A stretch of DNA of 64,000 bases from positions 3,355,697 through 3,419,696 of the forward strand of contig NZ_CP120717.1 of the NCBI RefSeq assembly GCF_032883915.1, written 5' to 3'. Position numbers and translations under genes: made by a program. The number at the start of each line of letters is the position of its first letter. Within the stretch, counting starts at the first letter, position 1. The notes under the pieces are model-generated. The model saw only the letters and a program-made list of their open reading frames with translations. It did no database searches and had not been told where the DNA came from. Below are positions 55,901-63,444 of this stretch, one piece after another. The DNA is from Endozoicomonas sp. 8E. Its GTDB lineage: Bacteria > Pseudomonadota > Gammaproteobacteria > Pseudomonadales > Endozoicomonadaceae.

Positions 55901-57313
55901 AAAGTGATGCCTGATATTTTCCATCTGCTCCAGCAAAGGCAGTTTAATATGATACTCTGCCGAGAGTTCGCTGCGCTGCTCAATCGTCTGCAGAAGAATC
56001 TGACTGAGGTTTTTTTCACTCAGGGTCTCATCCGAGAGAAGGCTGCGACACTCTTCCAGGCTGGCTAAAGCCTGACTATAGAGTCCGGCTTTACGGGCTT
56101 CTTCAGAATAAGCGTCTTCAGCGTCAGCCAGTTGTTTAACGAGTGAGCGAACGTCCTCTTCGATCTGTTCCAGTTGCTGGTTTTGTTGCTGTTTTTGAGC
56201 TTCCAGTATTTCAAGTTGTTCGTTCTGTTGTTGCAGGCGTTCGTGAATGTTGTCATTTTCTTGCTTCAGCAGCCTGGATTCACTGTGGATTCGGTCCAGA
56301 GTTTCGGCCTGTTCCTTTTGAGTGCGGGCCATCGTTTCATGGGTCTGGAGCTGTTCCCTGGTACTTTCCAGTTGCTCTATTTCAAGCTCAATTGCACTGA
56401 TTTGCTGTTGTTGAGCTGTGATATCTGACTCAGTGCGCTCAGTCTGGTTCTGGCAATCAATCAGCGACTGCTCTAGTTGGACCTGAAGTCTTTGTGCCAA
56501 TGCTATGACGTTTTCGCCCAGTTTGTAGCTTGAATCCAGTAACTCTTTAATCAGCTCCCGTTTTTCACGGGTATGGTGAATACTGTCCCGTGTTTTGCGA
56601 GTTTCCTGCAGAGCATTCTGCATGGAACCGACTGACTTTTTAACATTTTCTTCCGATGTCAGCAGGTAATCCCGGAGCCCTTTTTGCATTTCTGAAGACA
56701 GGCCGCCATAGAGGCTGGTTTCCAGCATTCGGTAATAACGCTGGCGGTCTCTGGTGTTTTCCATTCTGCGGGGGATGATCCGGCACTGAAATTGCCAGTC
56801 CATAAACTGACCGAGAGATTTGAAGCGTTTCAGTGTTCCGCCTTGAATGGCAATCTGGTTTGAAAGAGCGTTTCCTTCCAGGGCATCGTAACGATTCTCA
56901 CCCGCAGGGCTCATCATCAGATCTTTTACTGAAATGTCGGGGTCTATGCCCGAAATGGCAAACATTTTCAGCTCGACTCTGGGCTTGCCAAGGCGCTTTA
57001 GCTGAACACCGGCGATAACACGTTCACCGTTGAACAGAGTGTAATCCACCAGTGAATAGCAGGTACCTTTGTCAATGCGTCCCCAGATACCGTTATCGCT
57101 GCGATCCTGACCGCTGTCGGAGTTGTTTCTTAATTTTACCAGACGATTGTCTGGTACCCGGTTAACCAGTAATGCGCCCATAATGGTCGTTTTGCCGGCA
57201 CCATTATGACCAATCAGGTTGCTCATCCACTGGTGCAATGAGAGGGTTTTAAAGAATATCCCTCGAAAGTTGACCAGCGTCAGACTGTTAATCAGGGTAC
57301 GTGTCTGACTCAT
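52910..57313 (-). CDS. mukB: MukB, SMC-like condensin ATPase
   Basis: 1467 residues, close to the 1486 of E. coli MukB and much longer than MksB or JetC proteins as I know them. N-terminal head: SLTLVNFRGIFFKTL, then Walker A GHNGAGKT (35-42), then RYYRMLETSLYGGLSSEMQKG, which mirrors MukB. Long coiled coils flank a hinge region (about 640-780, LRNALLVQDAEKAAALIRQE). C-terminal head: signature LSTGEAIGTG (from 1361) and Walker B RLLFLDEAARLDARA (Asp1400/Glu1401). It entraps and extrudes DNA loops with MukF and MukE. The start overlaps mukE by four bases. Confidence 0.9.
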   Translation of the reverse strand: MSQTRTLINSLTLVNFRGIFFKTLSLHQWMSNLIGHNGAGKTTIMGALLVNRVPDNRLVKLRNNSDSGQDRSDNGIWGRIDKGTCYSLVDYTLFNGERVIAGVQLKRLGKPRVELKMFAISGIDPDISVKDLMMSPAGENRYDALEGNALSNQIAIQGGTLKRFKSLGQFMDWQFQCRIIPRRMENTRDRQRYYRMLETSLYGGLSSEMQKGLRDYLLTSEENVKKSVGSMQNALQETRKTRDSIHHTREKRELIKELLDSSYKLGENVIALAQRLQVQLEQSLIDCQNQTERTESDITAQQQQISAIELEIEQLESTREQLQTHETMARTQKEQAETLDRIHSESRLLKQENDNIHERLQQQNEQLEILEAQKQQQNQQLEQIEEDVRSLVKQLADAEDAYSEEARKAGLYSQALASLEECRSLLSDETLSEKNLSQILLQTIEQRSELSAEYHIKLPLLEQMENIRHHFDQCLPILSLLENNEVSAANAGQLSDKWIQVKRSKEHDTRQITVIKDRLDSTQRKLAEQQRLKESIARLPSPFNHAITNHAQWLIHLKQGETDKALISEQLSTLSCAIQDLKVKQQELEQRRLQKQKDHTQWLEYEGLRQQLFELNGDIQLEQPEELSTLRYTLTEQQNTCHRQDLKLETELSTLRLRLKGLEISDSKEQIQLQRLAELTKGQLVSQFFDEDEISLAEAAWLEAKMGPLRNALLVQDAEKAAALIRQETDRPDDVWLLEGDSSTSFSEDLFIESPLHQDEDGSVLVNLSKNISRLSKEPEFPTLGKLAREKERARLIEREENILDERQTLAVNRRKLEKQFTLLDRMAPLSQWIGREEPDLQSLAVSIEDCQNQLTSSQATLTQKDTELKTLNLVVSLLASQQSNATVLDEVDLAITVESLKSRQNQCLEAAEWIKIHSENISQLENSRLYLDTPPADDIEVFKASLDKLSSQIAESGNTIDLLQRTEQTLPNLRFKNSVHRQNETSSLRESLKREWEEKDSRKQVQQRELELLKDQLQALNSNVSADKSVLQHNEGQLLLKENEIKGIPLDWHETLTDQMKARLDEVIRQLKDLEPKHNTLFKSVTERRSELNTLQNHLEALQKDIQSITPKCETAKQQWAAIEERASQSSLLNRLHSQQLLHESNEALKENISTARARLEQALKPEPENTLLIRLSQASASDLPDLFECVLYAQQLLAERMDKTISNSDDPRQALEQLEEHLVRLEERLKDAEEQFLAESEYMGQNIQRSINRQRKQIFQLNSALSSVHFGTIRSIKIEVQEIESFRKVLDALQSQFYGDLFKQPEMTVEDALAAIFKRETGGTITGEKLLDYREYIKLNILIQRAGSSQFEAANPTNLSTGEAIGTGLAVLTMVLHSWESQNREGNGHAANRLLFLDEAARLDARALQTLEELCANQSLQLLVGAPDNVLPKNGVTYRMVRLMEPYEHVIFSGVRSKPVALESV

Positions 57314-58062
57314 GCTTCGGCTTCCTTAATCTCTTCATTGCTTTCAACGGAACCACTGTCTTCTGTTGCCGGTACGTTGCTGTTTAGTATTTCATCCGTC
57401 ACTGATTCGTCTGCCACTTCTTCATCTGCCTCCAGAGAAATAGAACCGGATTGCACCAGTTTTTCCAGACTTTCCCGTGTCATTTGGCTGCTTCTTACAG
57501 GCTCAATAAATCGCATTAGAGGAGATTGGGTCTGAACTCTGTCTGCTTTCATGCCTTCCATGCGGATCATGCCCAGCTTCGCCAGTTGCCGCAGCGATCT
57601 CTTTAGTGTTTCCATGGCTTTTTCACGATCCATCTGGGTATCGATTTTCTTTCTATCCAGCAATCGCGCCAGCCGCTCGTCGCTTACAAGCATCCGTAAA
57701 CGTTCAAATAAGGAATCCGCTTGAATCCAGCCGCCGCCTTCGAGCTGTTCCGGGTCAAGGTGATACAAGGCCAGAAGCTGGCCCAGCACCATGCTGAGTT
57801 CGTCGAGCTTTTTAGAGCGAATCAGATTTTTATTGCCCAGTTTTGGCTGCAGGTAATAATAGTCTTCCTGAGCACAAATCAGATCTATACCATAACGCTG
57901 GTAATGCCGGTCAAGCCAGGTTTCGCCTGCCTGTAGCATGCTATAGAGATGGGTATGTCTGGCATCGATATGCTCACCCCGGCGCAGTCGGCTGTCCAGC
58001 TCGGGAAAGAGATCGTCGTTTATGACATCGGCCAGAGTCTGGTAGGGGTTGTTAGCATTCAA
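57310..58062 (-). CDS. mukE: MukE, KITE subunit of the condensin
   Basis: 250 residues (E. coli 234). It matches MukE along its length: LADVINDDLFPELDSRLRRG, then DRHYQRYGIDLICAQEDYYY, YLQPKLGNKNLIRSKKLDEL, then RSLRQLAKLGMIRM in the second winged helix. An acidic C-terminal tail (about 205-250) is longer than usual. It binds MukF as a dimer and modulates MukB DNA binding. Its start overlaps the mukF end by 11 bases and its stop overlaps the mukB start as ATGA. Confidence 0.9.
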   Translation of the reverse strand: MNANNPYQTLADVINDDLFPELDSRLRRGEHIDARHTHLYSMLQAGETWLDRHYQRYGIDLICAQEDYYYLQPKLGNKNLIRSKKLDELSMVLGQLLALYHLDPEQLEGGGWIQADSLFERLRMLVSDERLARLLDRKKIDTQMDREKAMETLKRSLRQLAKLGMIRMEGMKADRVQTQSPLMRFIEPVRSSQMTRESLEKLVQSGSISLEADEEVADESVTDEILNSNVPATEDSGSVESNEEIKEAEA

Positions 58063-59404
58063 GCGAAGATTCTCTCTCTGATGTGATGGGTTTTGTTAGC
58101 TCTAATTGCAGGTGTTCGGCTTCGAGGTCGGGCATGATTTCGTGCCAGAAACTTTCAGGAATATCCTGAGCATCACGGAAATGGCCCAGTCTGGTCATGG
58201 CTTCGAACAGCCAGCCTGCGGATTGCAGAAGATCGGTCATAGGTATGGTGTTGGCAAGTTCGCTCAGGGCTTCCTCATAGGAGGGGAGATAGCCTTTGTC
58301 AGAAACCCGTGTTTTTAGCCATAGGGCGATCTCTGCTTTACGACTTTCAAGATCGTCCATGTCGGTCATGCTCTCTTCATCCACGATGACCCGGGACTGA
58401 GTGGTCTCAGGTTGAGGCGCATCAATCTCTCTCAGTCGAAGTAAAGGAGCATCGCTGCAAAGATTGAGATACCACGGGTTCTGATCATACTGTTGAATGG
58501 CGTCCAGCGTTCTTTCCATCAGGGCTTTGCGTTCATCCATGTTGATAAACTGGCGGATATATTGATGGGCGCGTTGATGGAAACTTTCCCAGTGTGCCAG
58601 CCTTTCTCCGCTCCAGTGCTCAATTCGATCCAGGTGTTGCTCGAGTCTGAACACGGAGTGGGCTGCAAGCTTTCTATTCGCTGTTTCGCAGGCCTGGGAA
58701 ATGGCTTCCAGAAGTTGTCTCAGGTCATGACAGGAGGCCAGCAACAGTTGTTGAAGATCCTGTAATCGGTCCTGGGTGTCATTCAGAAGGTGTTCGCACT
58801 GTGTCATGGCATTTTGCCAGTCTTGCTTCAGTAAGGCGACGACGTCAGACCGTGTTTCTATAGCCTCCTGGTCCAGTTGCCTCTGTCTGTGATCAATCGC
58901 GGTGACGAGTTGCTGTACAGTCACATCCAACGGTGCTTCGATTTGAAGGCGCCAGTACTGATCGTTACCATCATTGATAGCAGCATCCCTGATCTCCCGC
59001 AGGTGGCTGGCTACTGTCATAAACAGTGTGCTCAATGCGGTATGGGAGGCGTCAAAGCCTGTGCAGATGGATTCAACGATTTGCTCTGAAACGGGAGGGA
59101 GCAGGTAAGCGTGCTGTTTTTCACCGATACCCTCCAGACAGATGAGCAGGTTTTGATCCATCATGCGGCGAATGGTTTCATTGCAGCGGCGTTCAGATGT
59201 GACGGAATCACTGTCTACACGGTGTTTATCAACCTGTTCATAGATGATATGAAGCTCTGCTTCGCTGAACTCTGGCTGAGACTCCTGATCTCTCCAGTAC
59301 CTCAGGGTAGCGAGAAAGGCCAGGTCTGCGGGTTGCAGGTTAAGTTTTTGACCGCTGGTTAAAATGTTGCTGATCAGTGAAGGGATATCACGAGATGCCG
59401 TCAA
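58052..59404 (-). CDS. mukF: MukF, kleisin subunit of the condensin
   Basis: 450 residues (E. coli 440). First gene of the four-gene operon. N-terminal winged-helix region about 20-115. The middle helices match MukF: VVALLKQDWQNAMTQCEHLL (189-208) and LDRIEHWSGERLAHWESFHQ, then HQYIRQFINMDERKALM (about 258-296), including the conserved hxYIR..IxMD motif. The C-terminal part binds the MukB cap. The spacer to the divergent PPC gene is 380 bases and should hold the operon promoter. I could not single it out. Confidence 0.88.
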   Translation of the reverse strand: MTASRDIPSLISNILTSGQKLNLQPADLAFLATLRYWRDQESQPEFSEAELHIIYEQVDKHRVDSDSVTSERRCNETIRRMMDQNLLICLEGIGEKQHAYLLPPVSEQIVESICTGFDASHTALSTLFMTVASHLREIRDAAINDGNDQYWRLQIEAPLDVTVQQLVTAIDHRQRQLDQEAIETRSDVVALLKQDWQNAMTQCEHLLNDTQDRLQDLQQLLLASCHDLRQLLEAISQACETANRKLAAHSVFRLEQHLDRIEHWSGERLAHWESFHQRAHQYIRQFINMDERKALMERTLDAIQQYDQNPWYLNLCSDAPLLRLREIDAPQPETTQSRVIVDEESMTDMDDLESRKAEIALWLKTRVSDKGYLPSYEEALSELANTIPMTDLLQSAGWLFEAMTRLGHFRDAQDIPESFWHEIMPDLEAEHLQLELTKPITSERESSLEC

Positions 59405-59784
59405 TCCATACTCCCTGGCTACTTAATGTGGATACGATTTTATGCCACGCTGAACCTGTTATAAAGGTGGCACAGGATGAGTCAAAGCACGATTATGGAA
59501 AACCAAATGAGTCTCGTAAAGCAGAATTGATAAGCAGTGAGTAATAGTTTGCGAACAAAGGTAATTAATCAGGACAGCTGACACTGAAATACGGGCAACT
59601 GACTATAGGGATGGTAAAGATTTTTACTAAAGCAAGCCTCAGGCTCTACGGCACTTCGCCACGACTGGATATCTGGTTGGAAGCAGAGCTTTTAAGAGGG
59701 TGGCCCGGCTTGTTCTTTTCCACGGATTTGTCTTCTTACTTGTGTCTGTTAAGCTCTCTCTATCGGAAAACAGATCTGGTTGTT
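59405..59784. other. Divergent promoter region of mukF and the PPC gene
   Basis: An open frame from 59611 runs into the PPC gene, but its first 58 codons have no family support. I treat 59611-59784 as probably non-coding. No recognised operator. Confidence 0.4.
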
Positions 59785-60189
59785 ATGAAAACGCATAGTC
59801 AACGTTTGCTTCCTGGCGATGATCTCTATCTTGAACTCCAGACCCTTGCGAAGGAATGGCCCGCTGCCTGTCTGCTATCCTGCGTGGGAAGTCTGAAAGT
59901 GCTGTCGCTCAGATTGGCCGGCGCTGAGCAGGAGAAGATGCTTCAGGGCCCCTTCGAAATTCTTTCTCTTTCTGGCACCTGTTGTCCATCGGGGTTGCAT
60001 TTGCATATCTGTGTGGCGGACAAGGAAGGGCGTGTTTTTGGCGGTCACTTAAAACAGGGGTCAATTATTGAAACCACAGCAGAAATAGTTGTGGGTATTC
60101 TTGACGATACCTGTTTCACCCGGGAAGCAGGCGATGAAACAGGTTATCTGGAGCTGGTGGTCAAAAAGGCTTCGCAGGCCAGTTCCTGA
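59785..60189 (+). CDS. PPC/DUF296-domain protein
   Basis: 134 residues from ATG 59785 (MKTHSQRLLPGDDLYLEL). This start fits the usual PPC length; a frame from 59611 would add 58 unrelated residues. The single PPC domain shows the hallmarks LLSCVGSLKVLSLRLAG, SLSGTCCPSGLHLHICVAD and VFGGHLKQGSIIETTAEIVV. In plants this domain accompanies AT-hooks and mediates trimerisation. The bacterial single-domain forms have no established reaction I can cite. Its last 29 bases overlap the end of the convergent phosphatase gene. Confidence 0.82.
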   Translation: MKTHSQRLLPGDDLYLELQTLAKEWPAACLLSCVGSLKVLSLRLAGAEQEKMLQGPFEILSLSGTCCPSGLHLHICVADKEGRVFGGHLKQGSIIETTAEIVVGILDDTCFTREAGDETGYLELVVKKASQASS

Positions 60190-61801
60190 CCAACTTTCGT
60201 CTGATGTTGGCCTGCTCTTCACTCGATAAATCACCAATGTGCTTACCGGCATAATCGCTGTAGAGGGTAACAAGTCGACGTGTATTTAACGGGTTGGGAA
60301 TAACCATATACTGACGGCCAAACATGTCTTTATTGGCTGTAACGGATGCTTTCAGGTCTGGGTCAAAGCCATTTTCTTCAAGGCCAAAGTCAGAGAGCGT
60401 GTCACCAATGTACAGTACGATCTGATGTTTTTTTCTATCAACCTCTCCGCTGGTGATCGCACGTCGCTGAGAAGTTTTTGTGCAGTTCTTCAGCTCGACT
60501 TCCGAGCAGTATTCACCTTTTAATAAAACGTGGGTTTCATCTGCATCGGGGTAGCCAAGCTCCCTTAATTTCCTGACCGTAAGCATTTCTATGTCTTTTT
60601 TGTTGCCCTGTTGACCAGACGACACTGGTATTTCAGAAACATAAAAGATCTCAAATCCTCTTTCCTTTGCGGCAGCAAGAAACTGCGGAGCTCCGGGGAT
60701 TGGCTTTGCATTTTTTTGTTGTTCAAGGTACCAGCTGAACAGACTGGGTTCTGACCCTGGTGCCGGTAGGCTCAGGTCAGGATTTTGGGGGGTGTATTGT
60801 AAAATGGTACCGTTGATGTTTACGACAATAGCAGGGTTCTCCATGGTTTTTCGATTCATTTTTTCCAATATTCTTGTGGATTGATTGTAAGCCTGATACG
60901 TCAGGGCATGATAATCCGCTGACGAGTTCATCCACAGCATTGCATTAATGTTGTGCAGTGCAAAACTTGGGTCCTGTATCTGGGCGAAGTGTGAATAGTT
61001 CAGCGCATTCAAATTGGCATCGTGCTTTTCATCAGGAGACAGCTGGTTGAAGTTCATAGTCACCACAGCATGCTCCCAGCTTCCATAGACAAGGTTGGGA
61101 AAGAAGATCCAATCTTTACCGAATCGGTTATGGTTTTGAAGAACCCACTGTTGTCTCCTGTTGAAGTGATGGCCTTCCACTTCTGCCAGATCATCCAGTT
61201 GGTCGCCCAGAAGCATCAGTATATGATAGCCCTTGTCTCTGATTATCTGACGCTGGTTCTCTTTACTTAATGTTTTATTGTCTGTTTGCTGAAAGAGTAG
61301 ATAATCAGACCCTTTGATCGGGAATCCCAATCGTTTCAGTTTGGCCATGGTAAGTTCCTTGGCTTCATTAAAACGAGCGCTGATATAGAAGATGTCTATT
61401 CCCTGGTTTTCAACCTCATTCAGAAAGTCTAAGGCACCGGGCAAGGCTTCCATCCTTTGATCTTTCCACCAGGCTAAAGTAGCCTCGACGTTTCTTGCAC
61501 CGTCGGTCCCCACCATACTTGAGAAATATGTGGTGCCATCGATCAGAGTGTCATCAATATCAGTCACTATCGCTGCACGCTTGCCTTTCGGTAGTTGATT
61601 CAGTGCGTTGCCAAGGTTGTCTCTGGCCATGTTGAAAGACTGGTACACCAGTGCTTCATATTCCGGTGAGTGTTGTTGCCAGTTGGAAGCAACGACTTTT
61701 TCTTCATTCAATTCTCTCTGGGAATAATCATCAGGACGCGCTGACGATATCGATGTGTATGCTGCCATTATAAGCAGGATTGAAGTTTGAGCTATGGCCA
61801 T
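60161..61801 (-). CDS. Secreted double-domain HAD acid phosphatase, second domain degenerate
   Basis: 546 residues with a signal peptide (TSILLIMAAYTSISSA, cleavage before RPDDY). Residues about 40-270 form a class C / e(P4)-type acid phosphatase: nucleophile motif IVTDIDDTLIDG, YISARFNEA, and the acidic motif LGDQLDDLAE. Residues about 285-535 repeat the whole fold (QAYNQSTRILEKMN, IPGAPQFLAAAKERGFEIFY, YIGDTLSDFG). In the repeat the nucleophile motif is VVNINGTILQY, with both Asp changed to Asn. The first half should hydrolyse phosphomonoesters or nucleotides in the periplasm; the second is probably structural or ligand-binding. Typical e(P4) proteins have one domain. Confidence 0.85.
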   Translation of the reverse strand: MAIAQTSILLIMAAYTSISSARPDDYSQRELNEEKVVASNWQQHSPEYEALVYQSFNMARDNLGNALNQLPKGKRAAIVTDIDDTLIDGTTYFSSMVGTDGARNVEATLAWWKDQRMEALPGALDFLNEVENQGIDIFYISARFNEAKELTMAKLKRLGFPIKGSDYLLFQQTDNKTLSKENQRQIIRDKGYHILMLLGDQLDDLAEVEGHHFNRRQQWVLQNHNRFGKDWIFFPNLVYGSWEHAVVTMNFNQLSPDEKHDANLNALNYSHFAQIQDPSFALHNINAMLWMNSSADYHALTYQAYNQSTRILEKMNRKTMENPAIVVNINGTILQYTPQNPDLSLPAPGSEPSLFSWYLEQQKNAKPIPGAPQFLAAAKERGFEIFYVSEIPVSSGQQGNKKDIEMLTVRKLRELGYPDADETHVLLKGEYCSEVELKNCTKTSQRRAITSGEVDRKKHQIVLYIGDTLSDFGLEENGFDPDLKASVTANKDMFGRQYMVIPNPLNTRRLVTLYSDYAGKHIGDLSSEEQANIRRKLVRNWPAKPF

Positions 61802-61913
61802 GAATTCCTCTGTCTGATCGATTTATCGCTGGGCTTTGACGATAGAATCTAGTCGAGGCTTCAGGGAAGGCGTGTTTTTTTTGTAACGGGTTGTTTGCAG
61901 GTAAGGTAAATAA

Positions 61914-61937
61914 TGACCCACTGTTTAAGTGGGTCAC
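61914..61937 (-). terminator. Probable terminator after yciK
   Basis: TGACCCAC / GTGGGTCA with a six-base loop, followed on the minus strand by ATTATTT. It lies directly after the yciK stop. Confidence 0.65.
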
Positions 61938-61946
61938 ACGGCGATG

Positions 61947-62720
61947 TCAGAGTGTTGCAATGTTCTCCGGATTACCTGGAAGCTGGGCATGAAAGGCTTT
62001 GCCGTTGACTGAATGGCTGTCGTCTCCCATCAGATACAGATACACTGGCATAATATCTTCAGGGGTAGGTCGGCTCATCGGGTCTTCACCGGGGTAGGCA
62101 GACGCTCTCATGGCTGTGCGGGTGCCACCAGGATTGATGGTGTTAACTCTTACCTGACTCAGGCCGTCTTCTTCGTCGGCCATAACTTGCATCAGGCCTT
62201 CGGTAGCAAATTTCGAAATGCTATAGGCTCCCCAGTGAGCACGCCCTTTATGACCGACGCTGGATGAAGTGAAGGTAATGGAACCCGATTTAGCCTTGCG
62301 GAGCAGGGGGAGCAGTTCTCTGGAGAGCAGAAAGGGTGCGGTCACATTAACGTGCATGACCTCATTCCATTTGTCCAGATCGAACTGTGCAATGGTCTTG
62401 AGTTCGCCCAAGAGGCCTGCATTGTGCAGAAGCCCGTCCAGTCTGCCAAATTCCTTGTCCAGAGTTTCTGCCAGGTTGGCATAGTCCTGCTCGGAGGCTC
62501 CGGCGAGGTTCATGGGGTAAATAGCCGCCTGGGGCCAGCCATTTTCTTCAATTTCGTCATAGACTTCTTCAAGCTTGCTGGTGGTTCTGCCCAACAAGAT
62601 GACGGTTGCGCCGTGGCGTGCAAAGGTCAGGGCTGCCGTACGGCCAATACCACTGCCAGCACCAGTGACCAGGATAATTTTGTCCTGGAGGAGGTTGTCG
62701 GGTGCGGTATATTCAAACAT
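61947..62720 (-). CDS. yciK: YciK-family short-chain dehydrogenase/reductase
   Basis: 257 residues. It has the Rossmann cofactor loop VTGAGSGIGRTAAL, NAG motif LLHNAGLLGE, catalytic Ser in TFTSSSVGHKG, YxxxK in WGAYSISKFA, and the PGGTRT tail. The Arg after the cofactor loop (LLGRTTSKLEE) suggests NADP(H). The substrate is not established. It overlaps mupP by eight bases, matching the ubiG-mupP-yciK order in pseudomonads. Confidence 0.92.
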   Translation of the reverse strand: MFEYTAPDNLLQDKIILVTGAGSGIGRTAALTFARHGATVILLGRTTSKLEEVYDEIEENGWPQAAIYPMNLAGASEQDYANLAETLDKEFGRLDGLLHNAGLLGELKTIAQFDLDKWNEVMHVNVTAPFLLSRELLPLLRKAKSGSITFTSSSVGHKGRAHWGAYSISKFATEGLMQVMADEEDGLSQVRVNTINPGGTRTAMRASAYPGEDPMSRPTPEDIMPVYLYLMGDDSHSVNGKAFHAQLPGNPENIATL

Positions 62721-63444
62721 GCGTTGCTCTCCGTGGCAGCTGCCACTTGTACTTTTCCAGCAGCGGAAGAATCTCTTCTGCGGACGAAACGTTGTAATCA
62801 GCGTGCCACTGATCCGGTGTGTCTATGGGGCTGATAAAACCATAGAGTGCTGCGATAGTCACCATTCCTGCGTTTCTGCCAGCCTCGATGTCGCGCAAAT
62901 GATCACCTATATAAATGCACTTTGCCGGGTTAGCATCTGTTTGCTGGCAGGCTACCAGCAGAGCTTCCGGGTTGGGCTTGGTCAGTTTGACATGGTCTGG
63001 ACAGATCAATGTTTTTGATCGCTGGCTCAAATCAGCCTGATCCAATAAGATTTTTGCATAAGCTGAAGGCTTATTGGTGACAACTCCCCAGGGAATGGCT
63101 TTGTCATCCAGAGTATCTAGCAGCATTGGCATTCCGTCGTACAGTTTTGCCGCCTTTTCTCTGCGATCATTATTGATGTATTCATTATATTCATCAAGAA
63201 GCCTGCTTCTCAGGCTTTCGAGTTTCGGGTCAGATGGCTCTAAACCATAGGCAAGTTGAACAAGCTTTCTTGAGCCTTCTGAAACATGGCTTCGAATCAG
63301 TTCACTATCAATTGCTGGCATATTGTCATCTGCCAGCATTTTGTTGACGGTGAAAATAAAGTCTTCCGAGGTGTCCAGCAGTGTGCCGTCCAGATCAAAA
63401 AAAATACCTTCAATGGCGTTCGGTTGGCTCATCGGGATTCTCAT
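62713..63444 (-). CDS. mupP: MupP/Gph-like HAD phosphatase
   Basis: 243 residues. It has the HAD core with motif I FFDLDGTLLDT, motif II VVTNKPSAYA, motif III Lys in KLTKPNPEAL and motif IV YIGDHLRDIEAG. In Pseudomonas the same position between ubiG and yciK is held by MupP, which dephosphorylates N-acetylmuramic acid 6-phosphate in cell-wall recycling. E. coli Gph (phosphoglycolate phosphatase) is a close relative, so the assignment rests on context. The start overlaps the ubiG stop as ATGA. Confidence 0.85.
   Translation of the reverse strand: MRIPMSQPNAIEGIFFDLDGTLLDTSEDFIFTVNKMLADDNMPAIDSELIRSHVSEGSRKLVQLAYGLEPSDPKLESLRSRLLDEYNEYINNDRREKAAKLYDGMPMLLDTLDDKAIPWGVVTNKPSAYAKILLDQADLSQRSKTLICPDHVKLTKPNPEALLVACQQTDANPAKCIYIGDHLRDIEAGRNAGMVTIAALYGFISPIDTPDQWHADYNVSSAEEILPLLEKYKWQLPRRATHV

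Noticed and set aside
51945-59404. Calling the operon a plain Wadjet type I system
   Set aside because: MukF, MukE and MukB match the E. coli proteins in length and motifs better than JetA/B/C; only the fourth gene is Wadjet-like.
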